Shown: piece by piece, positions 10,765-24,758 of the stretch
Layout: every line of letters starts with the position of its first letter
Numbering within the stretch: the stretch's first letter is position 1
DNA from: Molanna angustata
Lineage: Eukaryota; Arthropoda; Insecta; Trichoptera; Molannidae
Length of the DNA stretch: 64,000 nt
Assembly (NCBI GenBank): GCA_963576475.1
Contig: OY754967.1
Location: forward strand, 21,973,914-22,037,913
Reading direction: 5' to 3'
The notes under the pieces: generated by a model
Told to the model about the DNA's origin: nothing
The model's database searches: none
What the model saw: the letters and a program-made list of their open reading frames with translations, nothing else
Position numbers and translations under genes: made by a program

Positions 10765-12467
10765 AATTAATGTAAATCTTCCATTTAACTAATTGCATAA
10801 ATGAGATATTTTTCATTAGTTGTATTGATTACTAAGGTCATTTATCATATTATTTTTATGATCATTGATGACTTCATCTGTTGTTGGGCAAAAATTGTCA
10901 CACATTCATCATCAACTATAAAAGTCAACGACAGTGATATTTTATTTAATTAACCTACATTGAGTTAATCACTAACTGGTTAAATTCTAAAAAAATACAA
11001 CTAATCATTAATTAATTTCTTTGTAATGAACTTGTAAATTTAAGTCGTCAAGACATAGTATTGATCGGAGAGAATAGGTATGTACCGAATCATTTGAATT
11101 ATTTTTAACTATTATGTTATACCTAGTTGAGAAATATTATAATTTTTAAATTTTCTATCCGATGTTTTTAACACGCTTTTATTCACCTGTCTGTCCGTAC
11201 AGGTATTTTGAAATTGATTTTTAACTAACTTCTCGATCAGTTAAAGCTCTGAAACTTTCAGAATTTGTGTATAACCGATGATAATGCATTTTTAAACTGC
11301 TTGATTCATTTGATATTCTCATAAAATTGAACCATTTTGAATTTCATACAAACTTACATAGTGTAATTGTTTTAGGCTCTTGTATACCTTGGGCTCACGG
11401 TTGTACACAAATATGCACACTATAAATTACCTTCTAATGTATGAAATACGAACAAATATTGTATAGGTACCACCAAATCTGTGATGAACAATATTTTTTC
11501 GTGAATAAAAGGTTAAATTTTGAGTTTATTTTAAAAAGCAAAAAAAATGATTCAAATAATAAAATAGTAAAAAAAACTCAGTCGGTAGATTTTCATATTC
11601 TTAGTATATACTCATAGGCCTGATATTTTTTTAATTTTTAATTTTAATTTTTATATGATAATTTAACTTCCTTTCCTTTATTTAATAATATTACAAATAA
11701 ATTCATAAAATACATAACGATATACTATGGTAAAATTGTTGCATTACCTCATCAAAAAGACTAAAACCTTGTGCTTGATGAGGAGATCATTTGATATTAG
11801 ATAATACAATAAATATGTACATAGTTATACAACGGTGAAAAAAAACTATGCACAATCAAATAACATATATACATAAAAAAAAACAATAGAAAACGGACAA
11901 TTCGAAACAAATAACTTACAAAAAAAATTATAAAAGTATTTTTTTTTATTAGTTACAAAAAAAAATATTAAACAAATTGAAATTTCAAAAAAGTCATGCA
12001 ATATTTTTTTTTTTTTAATAGAATATACAAAAATGTAAATTCAAGTATTTTTTATTTCAAAGACGTATTTTTTGGGGGTACTGGGGTAAAGATTTTCAAA
12101 ATTTACTATAAAGCCTTCTATACACTTTTAAGTAGGTATGCTTCACAATAGATTATGTATGATCTGTATTTGATTTTGTTTTTTATATAAAACAACTGCG
12201 TTTGACATTGATAGTATGAAAGAAAACAATCTACGGATTGACGTAAAATATATTTCTTTCTTCATTTGAACGTGAAGAAAACTTTGAAAAACTTTTTTTT
12301 TTTACTTACTTTTTAATATATCGAAATTATCACAAAGGGAGTTGGTACCTACCAATGAGTTTCTTTATAGTTCTTCATAGGAGACAGTGCACTTTTTATA
12401 TGAATCCATCTTTCCTCGACTTTCGTTTTAAACATCCAACTTGATAGCGTGTCTTGGAATCGATATA
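10765..12467. other. A+T-rich sequence, nothing recognised
   Basis: Long A and T homopolymer stretches occur, notably 11820-12060 and 12290-12310. No gene or clear repeat was seen. Confidence 0.5.
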
Positions 12468-12658
12468 TTGGTAAGCCGTTTGGTTTCCGTGCGGGCGTCC
12501 TGAGTCCGATCCCCAGCAGAGGAGAAATTTGTTTAAATTAATTTCTCACGCTAGTATTGCTTCTCTGGGATGGAAATACTGGTTAGTAGGAAGAAATTGC
12601 CATATATCAATAAACTCGCCACATGCGCACGGTGCAAGGGAGTGTTTATTATTTTTTT
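12468..12658 (+). mobile_element. tRNA-derived SINE, copy 2
   Basis: This matches 1636-1850 through the head (GGTAAGCCGTTTGGTTTCCG), a decayed B box, the CTTCTCTGG body and the GGAAGAAATTGCCAT tail. It ends in a T-rich tract. It is more diverged from the pol III consensus than copy 1. Confidence 0.7.
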
Positions 12659-12726
12659 TTCGCTGTAGGTACCTTCTGGTGTTGCTGGATTTGTGAAATA
12701 ATGAACATATTAAGTGTTCAAAATAT

Positions 12727-12762
12727 GGCAACATGTTATTCGATAGAGAATAACATGTTGCC
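12727..12762. repeat. Short perfect hairpin
   Basis: The 14-base arms GGCAACATGTTATT (12727-12740) and AATAACATGTTGCC (12749-12762) flank an 8-base loop. No terminator or gene context gives it a role. Confidence 0.6.
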
Positions 12763-15249
12763 TTGGCGAGGTGGTATTTATGCATGTAGGTATGCATTTT
12801 CTGATGAAGGGCAACTTCATGAGCCCCCTAAATCTTGAAGCAGCAATACAAGGTATAAAATGTAATAATTCTGTGTTCACACGGATGATGTCGCAACTTG
12901 TAATACAGCATCTGTAAGAGACGGGTGGGTCATCTTAAATGTCAAATGTTTTAACGTTAAATTGTTTCGTAGGGAGGGTACCGTTCTTGCCTCCTTACTG
13001 TTATGTTATACTATTATGTTATACTATGTATTATAATAAATTTCATAACACCAACCTTAAGATAATACAAGTTATTAATACTGGCATTATGCAAAAATAT
13101 AGGTACCAACAGATAAAACGTAAAAATAACACTCAGTTTATTAAAATATTTTTATTGCAACAGTCTAACATTCAAAGTCATTCAGCCATGTGCAAAGAAT
13201 AGAAGAAGGTTTCGAAATAAATTTGCGATATTTTTTTAATGTAGGGTATACCCTACTTTTTAAAAGTGTTTTTGAATCAGAAATTTACTATTGCACAATA
13301 AAGATTCAGTACCAATCATAAGTGCAGCGTTTAGATGAACTTTATCATAGATCGATGTAGACTCAGAATAAATAACAAATTTCTTTGATATTATAACTAG
13401 GTAAAGTCTGATTTTTTTTAAAGTGCCAATTCTATACATAAACAAAAAAAATGCATAGTATTTACGCATGTAAATGTATTAGTAGAATCATGGTTGCTGA
13501 TTGGTTTACACCATTTGGTGTCCTTAACAACAAACATCAACAAACCCGACAGAGTAGCGTCTAGCCCCTGAGTTTCTTTTCTGCATTCTTAGGTTAGGTT
13601 TAAGTTTGTGTATAATAATAATAGCGACTCGCGTGAGCGAGTTGCTTTATAAATTGAATTATAAATTATTATAAATTAAATATATAATATTCTTTTAATT
13701 TTTCGCATTTAATATAAAATTTCACAGCTCATTTGACTTAATACTACGAGATCTCAACCAATCAGAGAGCCAACCGGAAACAGAATGCAAACGGGTAGAT
13801 TCAGATTGTAGACTCTAGTACCCGACAGTACGTATCTATCTCTCGAAGTGAGCGCACGTTTGATTTTTTATGGTGACCATGTGTTCTAAATTAAGAATTT
13901 CATTTTTTATTTCTAATTTATGTATTTTATTTTTTGTTAAATATCGATATATAATTATTATTATAAACATGTGTTATCACCGTCTTAGTATAGAATAAGT
14001 GTCCATTATTTATTTGTATTAGTTACATAGATATATTATTTATGTATGTGTGTTTGCCTCAATGAACTATTATGTAAATATTCTGTAAAATATAATTTAT
14101 TATTTTGTAAAATAATATGTAACTGTTTATTATTATAAGGATTAATTACTTCATAATGTATTCTTTTATTTTCCTAATAAAAAGTATCAAATAAATATTT
14201 TGTTTAAATATTACTTTCCCAGGAGATGCCCATTAACATTTGCAGAAAATACCTAATAATATAGACCCATTGAAGCCGCATGGTACCGGGAGTAAGAATA
14301 GGTAAGAAAAGATTTGAAGGTTTTGAAGATATATGCATGTGAAAGTTACAACCGTTTTATATCATGAAATGATAAAAAAAAATCCCATAATATTTTTTTC
14401 TTTTACACCATGGTCACTCTATGAGCTTTGGCACTCTTAAAAAAATCAGACTTTAAATAACAAACAGAATCGAATAATAGTGTATACTTAAATAAACAAA
14501 ATATATTAATTTTTTGGTACAAAATTCAAATATAATTTTTTGAAAATTTACCAAACTATAAACCCATAAATACAAATTATTTAATATTTTAAGATATTTG
14601 GTTTTCTATACAATACATATACCTAGGTATGTATTTCAAGATAGGATAGTATGGAGGTCAGTCCTTTGATCCTACCCAGAATATCAAAACAGCATGATGG
14701 TATGTATGTATGTTTGGAGATTAGTATCAAACAATTAAGTCTTCTTAGATATTGTGTGTAGGCTACTACCATACAAATTGTATGAAGCAATGTCGTCACT
14801 AAATTATTTTTTTATAAAAATTGTTAAAAAAAAATTGAGATGTGCTAGTACAATGCTAATATTTATTATAGAAAATTAAATTATCTAGTTGGGGTGATTC
14901 GGCTTTTTTCGATATTTTGAAAAAAATTGGAAATATAGGCAGTAAAACTACTGAGTAAAACTCATAAATTTATCATAAAAAAAATAGTTTTCTTAATAAA
15001 AAATGTTTGAGAAACCCTGGAATTTAAAAAAAAACTTATTTGAGATTTTGTATTTGTCTATGTTTATACCAATTTTCAGCGTTCTAGCTTTTATGGTTTC
15101 TGAGATATATGGAAAAATAAACCAAAATTTCAAAAGTTGGCAACCCCTTATTGAAACAAAATTTCGCAATTCTGAGTATAAAAATTTTGTAGGCCTATAA
15201 CTGTTTATATATTCTGAAAATTTGGGCTCTGTAAATTGAGCGGATCAAT
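12763..15249. other. A+T-rich sequence, nothing recognised
   Basis: Only short frames with no recognisable content occur. A CCAATCAGAGAGCC motif near 13755 has no associated gene. Confidence 0.5.
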
Positions 15250-15473
<224 letters not shown>

Positions 15474-15969
15474 CTCACATAAAATGTTCTATTCCGAACT
15501 GTTCTATTCTATAGCATGCAAAAAGTCCACTACGCCATACAAAATTTTCCTTCGTACACGCATCTTGGCTTAATAATGTCGATTCATTCAGAGAATTGAA
15601 TTCTCATGAACGAATCGTTCACAGTTGGATAAAATTCGATTAAAGAAGACAGTTGTTTAAATTCAATGTATTATATCAATCAATATATTATTTAAAATAC
15701 GGATTCATCTCCTATTGACCTTTAGAAGCAATTTTATTCTAGGTAATTAAATAACATCTATATAAAATATCAAAATGTAGATTTATTCAAAGTATGGAAT
15801 GAAATTAAAAATATTAAACCAATAATTAAAAAGGAAATATAAAAATTTGAGTGTATATATCTATGAAAATATAATAGATCCAGCGACAGTCAAGTTAACG
15901 TCATAGTATAAAGGCTGTTTTTTCTGTAAAAGTATACCACGGCATGTAACAACGATTGGATAATATGAA

Positions 15970-16347
15970 CCCTGAGTAGTGGTGGTTTTCGGACACAGCT
16001 GCCTTTAAAGTATTAAAAATTGATACTTTAACACGTCAGTTATAGTATAAACCGTGTTTTTTTATATGTACTACGTAGAACTATTAGAAATCACACGTTA
16101 CATTGACAGACACTTAGTAGAAAGTTCAATAAATTGTTGTCTTTTCAAAGGTGTCTGTCAGGGTGTTTCTTCCAACCAAAGTGTCTGCCAATCTGAGGTG
16201 TGATTTCTAGTAGTCTTCCGTAGTACATTTTTTTAACAAAATCACGCTTTATACCTACTGTAACGCTTCATACTATACTGAAGTGTCAAAATATTAATTT
16301 TCAACACCTTGAAGGCTATTATTTTCGAAAGCCACCACTACTCAGGG
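15970..16347. mobile_element. 380-bp inverted-repeat element (MITE-like)
   Basis: The ends CCCTGAGTAGTGGTGG (15970) and its exact complement (ending 16347) are terminal inverted repeats. Diverged inverted homology continues inward for about 150 bases, including a pair around GTACTACG and AGAAATCACAC near 16064-16095 and 16198-16230. No open frame. No convincing target duplication was found, so the superfamily is unassigned. Confidence 0.7.
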
Positions 16348-16559
16348 TGGCTTAAGTACCAATTTTGAATGGACCAACGATAAATAATGACTAGAATCGC
16401 GGGCTCTAACACTATAAATATTTTATAAGAATAATCTTGGCGGGTAGGTTATACTGTCTGTCATATCTTTAGTATTTTGAACCCAGCTCAGAAACAAAAA
16501 TATATAGGTGAACTAGCGGTAGAACTTGTATTAAGCTGTAAACGTCTTATTTAATGTTT

Positions 16560-17160
16560 GCTATGAATAGCCGAAGAATGGGTCAGAAAGGATCTTTCAA
16601 GTTTTACATCTTCTGACCTCGGTAAGAATCTCATGTCTCAAGGCTGGATTACTGTAATGCTATTTATTGAGTTTGCCCAGTTATCAGCTTGATTTATTAC
16701 AAATTTAATAGTATTCAACGCAGGTGCTAGGTTGATCAATATTGAGCTGACAAAAGATGTGGCATAACGTCTCATCTTAACGAACTACACTGGTTGAAAT
16801 GTCCATAACGAGTAGATAATAAGGTATGCCTGATGATGTTCAAGGCTCTGAATGACTTGGCTCCACACTACATACTAGAACTGTGTCAAAAGAATGTTCA
16901 ATCAGGATGACAGCTTACATTGAGATCATCTGGATCACAGAGTACCAACTCTTAATAGAAATTGGACAGTCAATAAGGCGGCTTACAATGATCGTGGTTT
17001 CAGTGTTAACAGGCATTTAAAGTTGAATAAATTGCCCCTTGAGATACGTGGAACTCAAAACATTGATACCTTCTGTAGACTTCTGTAGGTTGCCTTGTTT
17101 CGTATAGCCAACAAATAATCTACAACAAATAAACGGCACTTAATAAATTATTATTATTAT
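16560..17160 (+). pseudogene. LINE relic (CR1/L2-type C-terminus), broken
   Basis: Shifted frames on the + strand give SRLDYCNAIY near 16640, then HLNELHWLKCP, VCLMMFKALNDLAPHYILEL, and finally AAYNDRGFSVNRHLKLNKLP with LEIRGTQNIDTFCRLL. These are the usual C-terminal motifs of CR1/L2-like LINEs. Many stops and shifts occur and the sequence ends in an ATT-rich tract, so this is an old dead copy. Confidence 0.7.
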
Positions 17161-17164
17161 TGTC

Positions 17165-17795
17165 TTTTAAAATACCCGCATGATAAAGACCCGGAGATAG
17201 CAACAAATAAAACGTGGTTATTAATATCAAAGGGCAAAAATAAGGATGCATGATAAAACTTCATGGTCAAAGTTGATTTTGTTTTCACTACTAGTCATCA
17301 AATTGGATTTTCCTGTATCTCACTGATACTGACATGTGAGATGATGATGCACATTATTGCAGAAAATCCTCGGTATATTTCGTTCATTGTTTCGTGTGAC
17401 CCTCAAAGATGTATCAGACGATATTATCAAACCACCGCAAAAATCCATTATTCAATTGTTAATATAACAAAAGTATACAACTACCAACCAAAGTCAATTA
17501 CTGACATTATGTCGGAAAGAACAAAATTAATCTTACATAGTTAACACGGGGTTTCTTCGTTAACTGATTAATATCAAATCAAAAACAACAATATAATAAA
17601 CGGATTGCTCTAAGCTGCCAATTCTGATTACTTTAAAGATAATAAATCATACAATTAAATCTATAAAACTGTAATAAGCACAAAAAACTAATAAATTGTG
17701 GCCAGGGTAATATATTCTTCACTTCATTGATATGATTGAAATGTGATATTTAATACAAATTTCTAAAAGGTAGATGAAACATAATCAATCAAAAA
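17165..17795. other. A+T-rich sequence, nothing recognised
   Basis: A 93-codon open frame (17263-17544, +) has no recognisable motif. I treat it as chance. Confidence 0.45.
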
Positions 17796-17965
17796 ACGAG
17801 TGGGTTGTGTGCAACGCTATACTCCTAACAACCAAGTCACTCCACCGAGTTTTCAAATTTCGTACGGAATTTTTCAGCATTTTAATGAAACAAGTTTGTT
17901 AAATTATTTTCAATTTAAATATTTTATTTTGAAAACTTGATAGGTCATTTTATAAAAGTGGAATG
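17796..17965 (+). repeat. Dispersed repeat R1, partial copy
   Basis: The segment from ACGAGTGGGTTGTGTGCAAC to GAAAACTTGATAGG matches 48038-48215 at most positions. Non-coding. Confidence 0.6.
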
Positions 17966-18165
17966 ACGTGGTTATAGTATAAAAACGTTTTAAATTGTAC
18001 GCATTACACATACCTACTTTTACCAAAGTCATATTAATTATTAAAAAAATATATATATAAAATAAAATCAATAAAAAAAAAAAAAAAATAAAACACATTA
18101 AAGTAAACACATAAAAATAAAATAAATAAACTTCCATTAATAAAACTGATGTAATCAATGATGTA

Positions 18166-18221
18166 AAAAACCCATATTCAAAATATTACATACAGATGTA
18201 ATATTTTGAATATGGGTTTTT
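18166..18221. repeat. Perfect 26-bp hairpin
   Basis: The arms 18166-18191 and 18196-18221 are exact complements (core ACCCATATTCAAAATATTAC) with a 4-base ACAG loop. It lies in non-coding DNA. It may be a small foldback remnant. Confidence 0.7.
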
Positions 18222-18962
18222 CATGATATTTTGAATAATCCACCCGCAACATAATAATTATACATATGTGTAGGTATATAAAATAGACACTGCACCTTCC
18301 ATACACTGCATAGTGTAGTGTAGTGTAAGTAGGAAACTTATTATATGTACTTCCCATATATAAACTATTATGCGCAGAAATATTTGGGCATTCATGCCTA
18401 TGTCTGTGCTCAATTAAATAAAATGAAATAAAATATGAAAATAAAGGCAATCGAATTACATAAATAGTCTTTTATGAACATTTAATGATGTACCAAAAAA
18501 ATAAACTCCGCCAGTCAAGGAAGCATTTTATGATACAATAGTAACATCAGACACAACCTTATGATGATGTTACTGAATCTTTGTGTTAAAAAGTAGGTAC
18601 CAACTTAATAACCATTTTTTGTCCAATTCATAAAAAAAAACCCGGACATGGTTCACCAACTGCATCATTTTTATTTCTGGTCGATGCATATAAACAATGA
18701 ACAGGAGGTTAAAAAAACAAGAATTTGATGTGAAAACCCTGTTCATTGAAGATCACGAAATTATGGTTTATTGTTTGTTGTCAAAATATGCAGCGATCGA
18801 CTGACAACATCAGTTTTTGTCCAAGGTTCATTGAATATTGAAATTCTGAATATATTTTGAATGAAAATGCATTCGATACTCCTATGTAATAGCATTTCCA
18901 ATATTTACCAATAATGGTAAATATTCTTCGGTAATGGTAAATCCAATAATGGTAAACCAATA
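18222..18962. other. A+T-rich sequence, nothing recognised
   Basis: No gene was seen. A short TGGTAAA repeat lies near 18908-18965, just before the LINE relic. Confidence 0.45.
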
Positions 18963-19375
18963 ATGGTATATCTTCACTGGCTAAAAGTGCCAGAGAGAAT
19001 CAAGTACAAATTATGTTTGTTGACTTTCAAAGCGATCCATGGCATGGCTCCCACATATCTTTCAGACTTCTGCATCCCTCTCACCGTAAACGAGCGACAA
19101 CAAACACTTCGGTCAGCCACCACATCCGTGATTGGCAAGTTGACTGAAATAAATAGTCAACACTTCATCCTTCGGTGATCGTGCTTTTGCTGTGGCCGGA
19201 CCAGCCTCGTGGAATAAACTACCACCTGAACTGAGGCAATTCGACAATTTAGCACTATTCAGGAAACACCTAAAAACTCACTTCTTCCGCGAGTCTTACA
19301 ATAACCCCTAATATATTCAAAGCGCCCTTGAGGTGAGGTTATCACAAAAACGGCGCTATAAAAATAATCCAAATT
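18963..19375 (+). pseudogene. L2/CR1-like LINE C-terminus, one frameshift
   Basis: The first frame encodes LHWLKVPERIKYKLCLLTFK and then AIHGMAPTYLSDFCIPL, the classic C-terminal part of an L2/CR1-type reverse transcriptase protein. Near 19170 the frame shifts. Coding continues as FGDRAFAVAGPASWNKLPPE and RKHLKTHFFRESY to a stop at 19309-19311. The 3' end ACGGCGCTATAAAA resembles L2-type tails. It is 5'-truncated and inactive. Confidence 0.8.
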
Positions 19376-19852
19376 TATTATTTATAATGGACATTAGGTG
19401 ACTTCATGTGAAAAATATAAATTGCCTCAAATTGAAATTCATATTCTGAAATGGTGAAATTAACATAGGTATAGGTATATTATATAGTTATTTTTTATTT
19501 TATTTGCTTCTCTCGCGGTCACTTCGTTCCATACATGAGTCGCTTCGTTAAAATAATATAAATAAAAAAATCAAAATAAGTAAAAAAACACGTGTTATGA
19601 AGAGTAACATATATGTAATTTCTAGATATTTCATATCTGCACCGTAGTTCAAAAATAAGAATCGACATCGGAGTTTGTTTATTACTGAGACTTCGTATTT
19701 TGAATCAATATCCGATGATTTTGTACCCCGTGAAATGTCTATATGAAAAAAACACAGTTTTTATTATTGTTTTATAAAAATATTTAATATTCGATTAATA
19801 CTTTTTTTTAATGAATGAATATGTTTTCATACGATTCCTAAATGAAACATAA

Positions 19853-19925
19853 ATGTTTGTGCTATAGGTGAACTAAATCGGGCTAGGCGACATTTGAACC
19901 AGCGTTCTCTGGATTACTGATGAAA
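19853..19925 (-). mobile_element. SINE fragment (Thr-like family), partial
   Basis: The segment TTTGTGCTATAGGTGAAC and what follows match 9862-9958 in the same orientation, but the tRNA-like head is largely lost. Confidence 0.5.
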
Positions 19926-19969
19926 TATTTCCATTTTCCATTTTGAGCACTCGTAAAAAAATATTCTAA

Positions 19970-20045
19970 CGCAATTCTTGCTTCTCTGGTTTGAAAACAC
20001 TGCTTAGTTGGAATAAATTGCCAAATGGTAATAAACTCGTAAACG
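19970..20045 (+). mobile_element. SINE 3' body fragment, copy 3
   Basis: CTTGCTTCTCTGG and the tail GGAATAAATTGCCAAATGG match the 3' halves of the SINEs at 1636 and 12468. The tRNA head is missing. Confidence 0.6.
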
Positions 20046-20825
20046 ACTGCAATGAAATTATATTATATTATAATATAATAATTGAACATTTATTTTTTAT
20101 TTATCGTTGCCACAAACTTCAAACTTCCCCAAATGGGTTATCCATTATTTAGCCTAACAATGCAAAATATTTTTTCTATCTTTGTGCTATATTTTTCATA
20201 AAAAATAGGTACGTTTTTTTCATTTTTGTCTAAATCATTTGTATAGTAAAAATATTTTAACAAATCATTATTAAAATTTATTGGCGTAAATTATATAAGT
20301 ATGTTTTTGAAAAGTATGATATTGGTCTCAACTGTAGATAAAACCATAAATGAGTGTAAATATATGTCTATGGCCTTTAATCAAAACTATTATACGCCAA
20401 CATAATCCTTTGTTTTATAGACACCATAATATAATAGATAGGTACTATTAACTATTTAATAAACGTTGCAATTAGATACGTAATAATAATTTTCTTATTC
20501 GTCATTTTTTTCAATACTTATCTAAACAAACTAAATGAAATTAAAATAATGACGCAAAAATAATAAATATATTTAAAGTTTTTTTTTTTAATTTTTATCG
20601 AGTGTTATCACCTCCTTTGAAATTGGAAGTTAATCAGTATCAAATATATTCATATAGGTATAAATATACTCATTTCGGCAGTGCATATTATGTAGGTATA
20701 CAAATATGCACAGAGGACGGATCGGACGGAGCGCATCATACGGATTTGTTTGTGACAGTGCGTCTACAGAGGTACAACAATCGGATTGCTGACACAACTG
20801 TCGTTTGGTTTTGACACTTTTTTTG
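20046..20825. other. A+T-rich sequence, nothing recognised
   Basis: No gene or clear repeat was seen. Confidence 0.5.
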
Positions 20826-21205
20826 TAGACTATGGAATAGCTTAAGCTAGATATTGCGTCATATCACTCACTTTATATTTTCAAGAAAAAACTAAAGAAG
20901 GAATATTTATCCCTAAGCACCTGATCCCATTTCTTTTCATTGTCCTTTCCCAACCCTTTTTTTGCTAAGATGTGTTTTTTTTAATATTCATCCACAGAAA
21001 AAAATATCTCAGTATAATGTATCTTTTCATTGCTTTTTTTTGCTTTCATTCTTTTGTTGATCTAGGTAGGTACTTATATAATTTTGTCATTCTTTGTAAT
21101 GTGATTAGTTGGAAGAAATTACCTAATGACAATAAGCCCGCCAGTGTGCATTATATTTGTTTACATTATGTACAAAAAGATAAATAAAGTAAATAAATAT
21201 TAAGT
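20826..21205 (+). mobile_element. LINE 3' end, family A, copy 2
   Basis: This matches 3175-3530. A one-base deletion near 20853 breaks the C-terminal frame that otherwise ends KKKLKKEYLSLST and stop (20932-20934). The 3' tail contains TTGGAAGAAATTACC and ends in AAAT units. Confidence 0.7.
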
Positions 21206-24200
21206 TGCTTTAGTACTATATACCTATAAATAAATAAGTATATGTACCTATTCGTGCAATTTTGGCCAAATAAATACAAGATATTTACTATTCTATTGGA
21301 TAAAACGAATATTAATTTGTAATGTTCACTAAGTGAGAAAGTTCATTTGAGGTGAAAGGTCAAAATAGATAATGTATGTATATTAAGTATATATGTATTT
21401 ATGTATATATATTATTTCTACTTTCTATCTTTTCTAATATTTGTATCTTGTCGATATAATATACCGTTCAAGTTTGACAATATTTATAAATTCATCTTGA
21501 AAAACGGCTCTTAGGAGGTTGACCTTGGGGTCTCTTCTTCACTTAATAATAGATCCTAAGTAAACCAACATTTGATTATAAAATATGTTTCTTGTATAAA
21601 AAAAACCTCTTCTTCATATAAGACTATATTTTTTTCCGAATGTATAGCGAGATTTTTTTACAGATGACTCAGTTTATATAATCGCTTAATCATTTTCTTG
21701 TAGTCTTAAAGCGTCTTTTTAATCCAGACACAATAAATTTATATGCAAAACATTTATTATGAAATGAGTTCTGGTAATTATAATACAGATGTGTAGAAAA
21801 TCAACCAACATGAATTATGTGTAATAAAATTCAAGACGATATAGCATAAAGTTTATAGGTTTTTAATGATTATATTATATTAAAACCAACGATATTTTAT
21901 TATGTTGGTAAAACTTCCCGAGGTTGAATTGCTCTTCTTCGTTTAGTTTCGGATGCTAGACTGAATTATTTAATATAAAATTGATTTGTTTTTCATCGTT
22001 TTTAAATCCTTCAAATTCCTTTCAGAATGTCTTTGGATTTAGAAGTCTAAGGTCGGCAGTTAACATAAAGACCGAATAAATCATAGAACAATCAGGAACA
22101 AGAAGTCAGGGCGATTGTCTTAAAAAGGGCGCTTAAAATTCTATAATGTTAGTCATATAAATAAAAAAAACCGCAGGTATGGCACTCGGTTCTCTTTGCG
22201 TACCCGGATATAGGCTCGGCATGATATTAAAAAATCCCGCTTAGTGCTAATATCTTGCTCGCCTACTTTTAACATGTTGTTTGGGTATTATATCTGGTGT
22301 TGTCAAATAATGTAACATTGGAAATATGTATCTAATATTATTATGAATCTCCAATTGCGGCTATTTTTTATAAATGATAATAAACAACTATATATGTAGG
22401 TTTAGGAAATATTAACAAACTGATTCGTCATTTTAGACCCGATGTAATTTTACATAATTTTAAATTTAAAATTAAAAAAAAAATGGGGAGGGGGGGCGGA
22501 TTCAAATATATTGCTACGGGCACAAAAACACGTTTATCCGGCCCTGGTTAACTTTGACAGATTATGTTGTGTCTATACATATCACGACAAAGTGATTATA
22601 TAAACTTTTGTCGTAAACTTATATACGAAGAAAGTGCAAGATAATTTCTTCGTACTTTTGGTGTAGTTCAGTATTTTAGAATATATGTATACGTTTTTTT
22701 GTAACTCGTGTTTTTAAACTTGCAAATTCGGGATGTTATGACAAAAACATATGATTTATTTCAGTAAATTATTTTCCCAAAAATTGAAATGATATTGATT
22801 TATTGAATCTGCAATGCCCCACTAGGCAAGTAAACCTGTGCCGGGGCAATTATACATCTCGAGACAGTGACACTGTATTAGTTGTTGCCAACATCAATCG
22901 TACATAAACAGTGATAATATTACAAATAAAAAAAATGCACTCATGTACCTACTTAGAGCAAAATAAAGAATGGGGTCGAAAGTTATGGATGAAAAATCTC
23001 CTCTGCATAATGTCAGCCAGATATTTTTTTATCTTAGTTTTAAATGTAAACTCCTATTTTAAAAAAGCATGTATCTGTTTATAAATGATATCGAATACTA
23101 TTTTTCTATAATAGTTGATATTATAATTCACGATTTCTTTACTAGAGTATGTTAAAACTACTCTATACATATTTCGGTCATTGTGATTTCTGTGACACAT
23201 TATCTTTGTAACATTATTTAGTTCATTTATTCAATAATTTGTAACTTCATCATGTATACATATATAATTTATATACTGGCGGGTTTATAGCCGAACGGCA
23301 ATTTCTTCCAATCAACCAGAGTTGATGTTTATATACAATACGTGTACTATGGCAATAAGGTTCTGACCTGACAAAAATAAAAAAAAATTTAAAGATAATT
23401 GAAGGAAAGCAATAAAAAACAAAAGACAAAAAATATTGAATATAATAACAGTTTGTAGCAATGATAGGAAAACAAAAGGAAAAGGAAAAGAAGAGGAGAG
23501 GAAAAAGAAATCAGATAGATATGTTATATCAGAACTTAGACTATTCTATAGCCTTGCTGTAGGAAGGATGAATTGGAATAGATGGTAAAGTACGTTCAGC
23601 AGATCGGAGTGGACGTATGTTATTATCTATTGCATCTCTATTCCATTCCATTCCATTCCATTATTCCATTCGAACTTTACTATCTTGGCTTGAAATATAA
23701 GTAAATTATTTAATAATTATTTTTATAAAATGCTTGGGAACATCGTGATGTGCTGAATTTTTTAATCGGTCTGTGTCAAAATACAAGGTCTTTGAATATA
23801 GACACATAATATATGTACGCTTTGTTTATTATATTTTACAAAAAGATAAAAAAATACATTCCATACATATGAGGTGAGCTCCGAATAGATTCTTATATAT
23901 TTTATTCCCTGCATTCTTATGTTGGAAAACACTTTATATCATCGGTTGATAACGATGTTTTTTACTAACTTGTGTTTTTTCGAAATTGGTTTCTGAATAT
24001 ATCTAATTTTAAAATATAATCAAACACGTTCATTATTAATCTCGCTTGTTTGATTTCAACTGCTGGGAAATTTATCTCAAAACCCTGATAAAAAACATGT
24101 GTTCATTGGTTTCATACAAGGCGAATCAATAAAAACAATATGATTTGGGCATCCATTGTTCGTGCGTTAATAATTATTAGTGTCTATACAGAAATCTACT

Positions 24201-24758
24201 AACAATATAATATATTGTCTGGGTCAAAGAAATTCATTCAAAAACATACAAGTCATATGATTAGTATCTACTTTACCATACTTGGGAATTGAATACAAGA
24301 ACAGACATACATAAGCATATGAAAGTTTTATTTTTTTATATCTTGGGTAGGTACTAACATACACAAACAAATTTAATTGTTTGATATGATTTAAACATAC
24401 ATTGAACTACACTGCCTTGAATTAATTAACCAATGTATTAAATATATCTTTTATTGTTTGAAACTATTACTTCCTGACAGAATTTCATGATTATTTACAA
24501 TGACGTTGAATGTATCTATTGCATGTTTTCCTATATTTTGTTCAAAACTAGTAAAAAATATAGTTGGTATATAATTTATGTTAATTGTAAAATAAATAAT
24601 TATTTGAAATATAAAATAAATAAATAAAACTCATTTAAAGGGGCGCCTACTGCCAGTGTACATATTTTTCAATTTGATTTATTTTGAAAAAAATAACTTA
24701 TAAAAATAAAGGGTTACAGGAGATATTTAAGAATAATGAAAGAAAAAGTTGAGGTCAC
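21206..24758. other. A+T-rich sequence with one LINE tail
   Basis: It contains a reversed LINE family A tail (23274-23331), an ATTCC microsatellite (about 23637-23665) and a head-only R2 match near 22170-22260. No gene was seen. Confidence 0.45.
23274..23331 (-). mobile_element. LINE family A tail fragment, reversed
   Basis: The minus strand reads TTGGAAGAAATTGCCGTTCG and then AAACCCGCCAGTAT, matching the tail at 3417-3460. Confidence 0.6.

Noticed and set aside
13585..13610. TTAGGTTAGG as an insect telomere repeat
   Set aside because: Only two units occur in ordinary sequence, too few for a telomeric array.
17263..17544. 93-codon frame on the + strand
   Set aside because: No motif, no splice or poly(A) context and no second copy; a chance frame in A+T-rich DNA.
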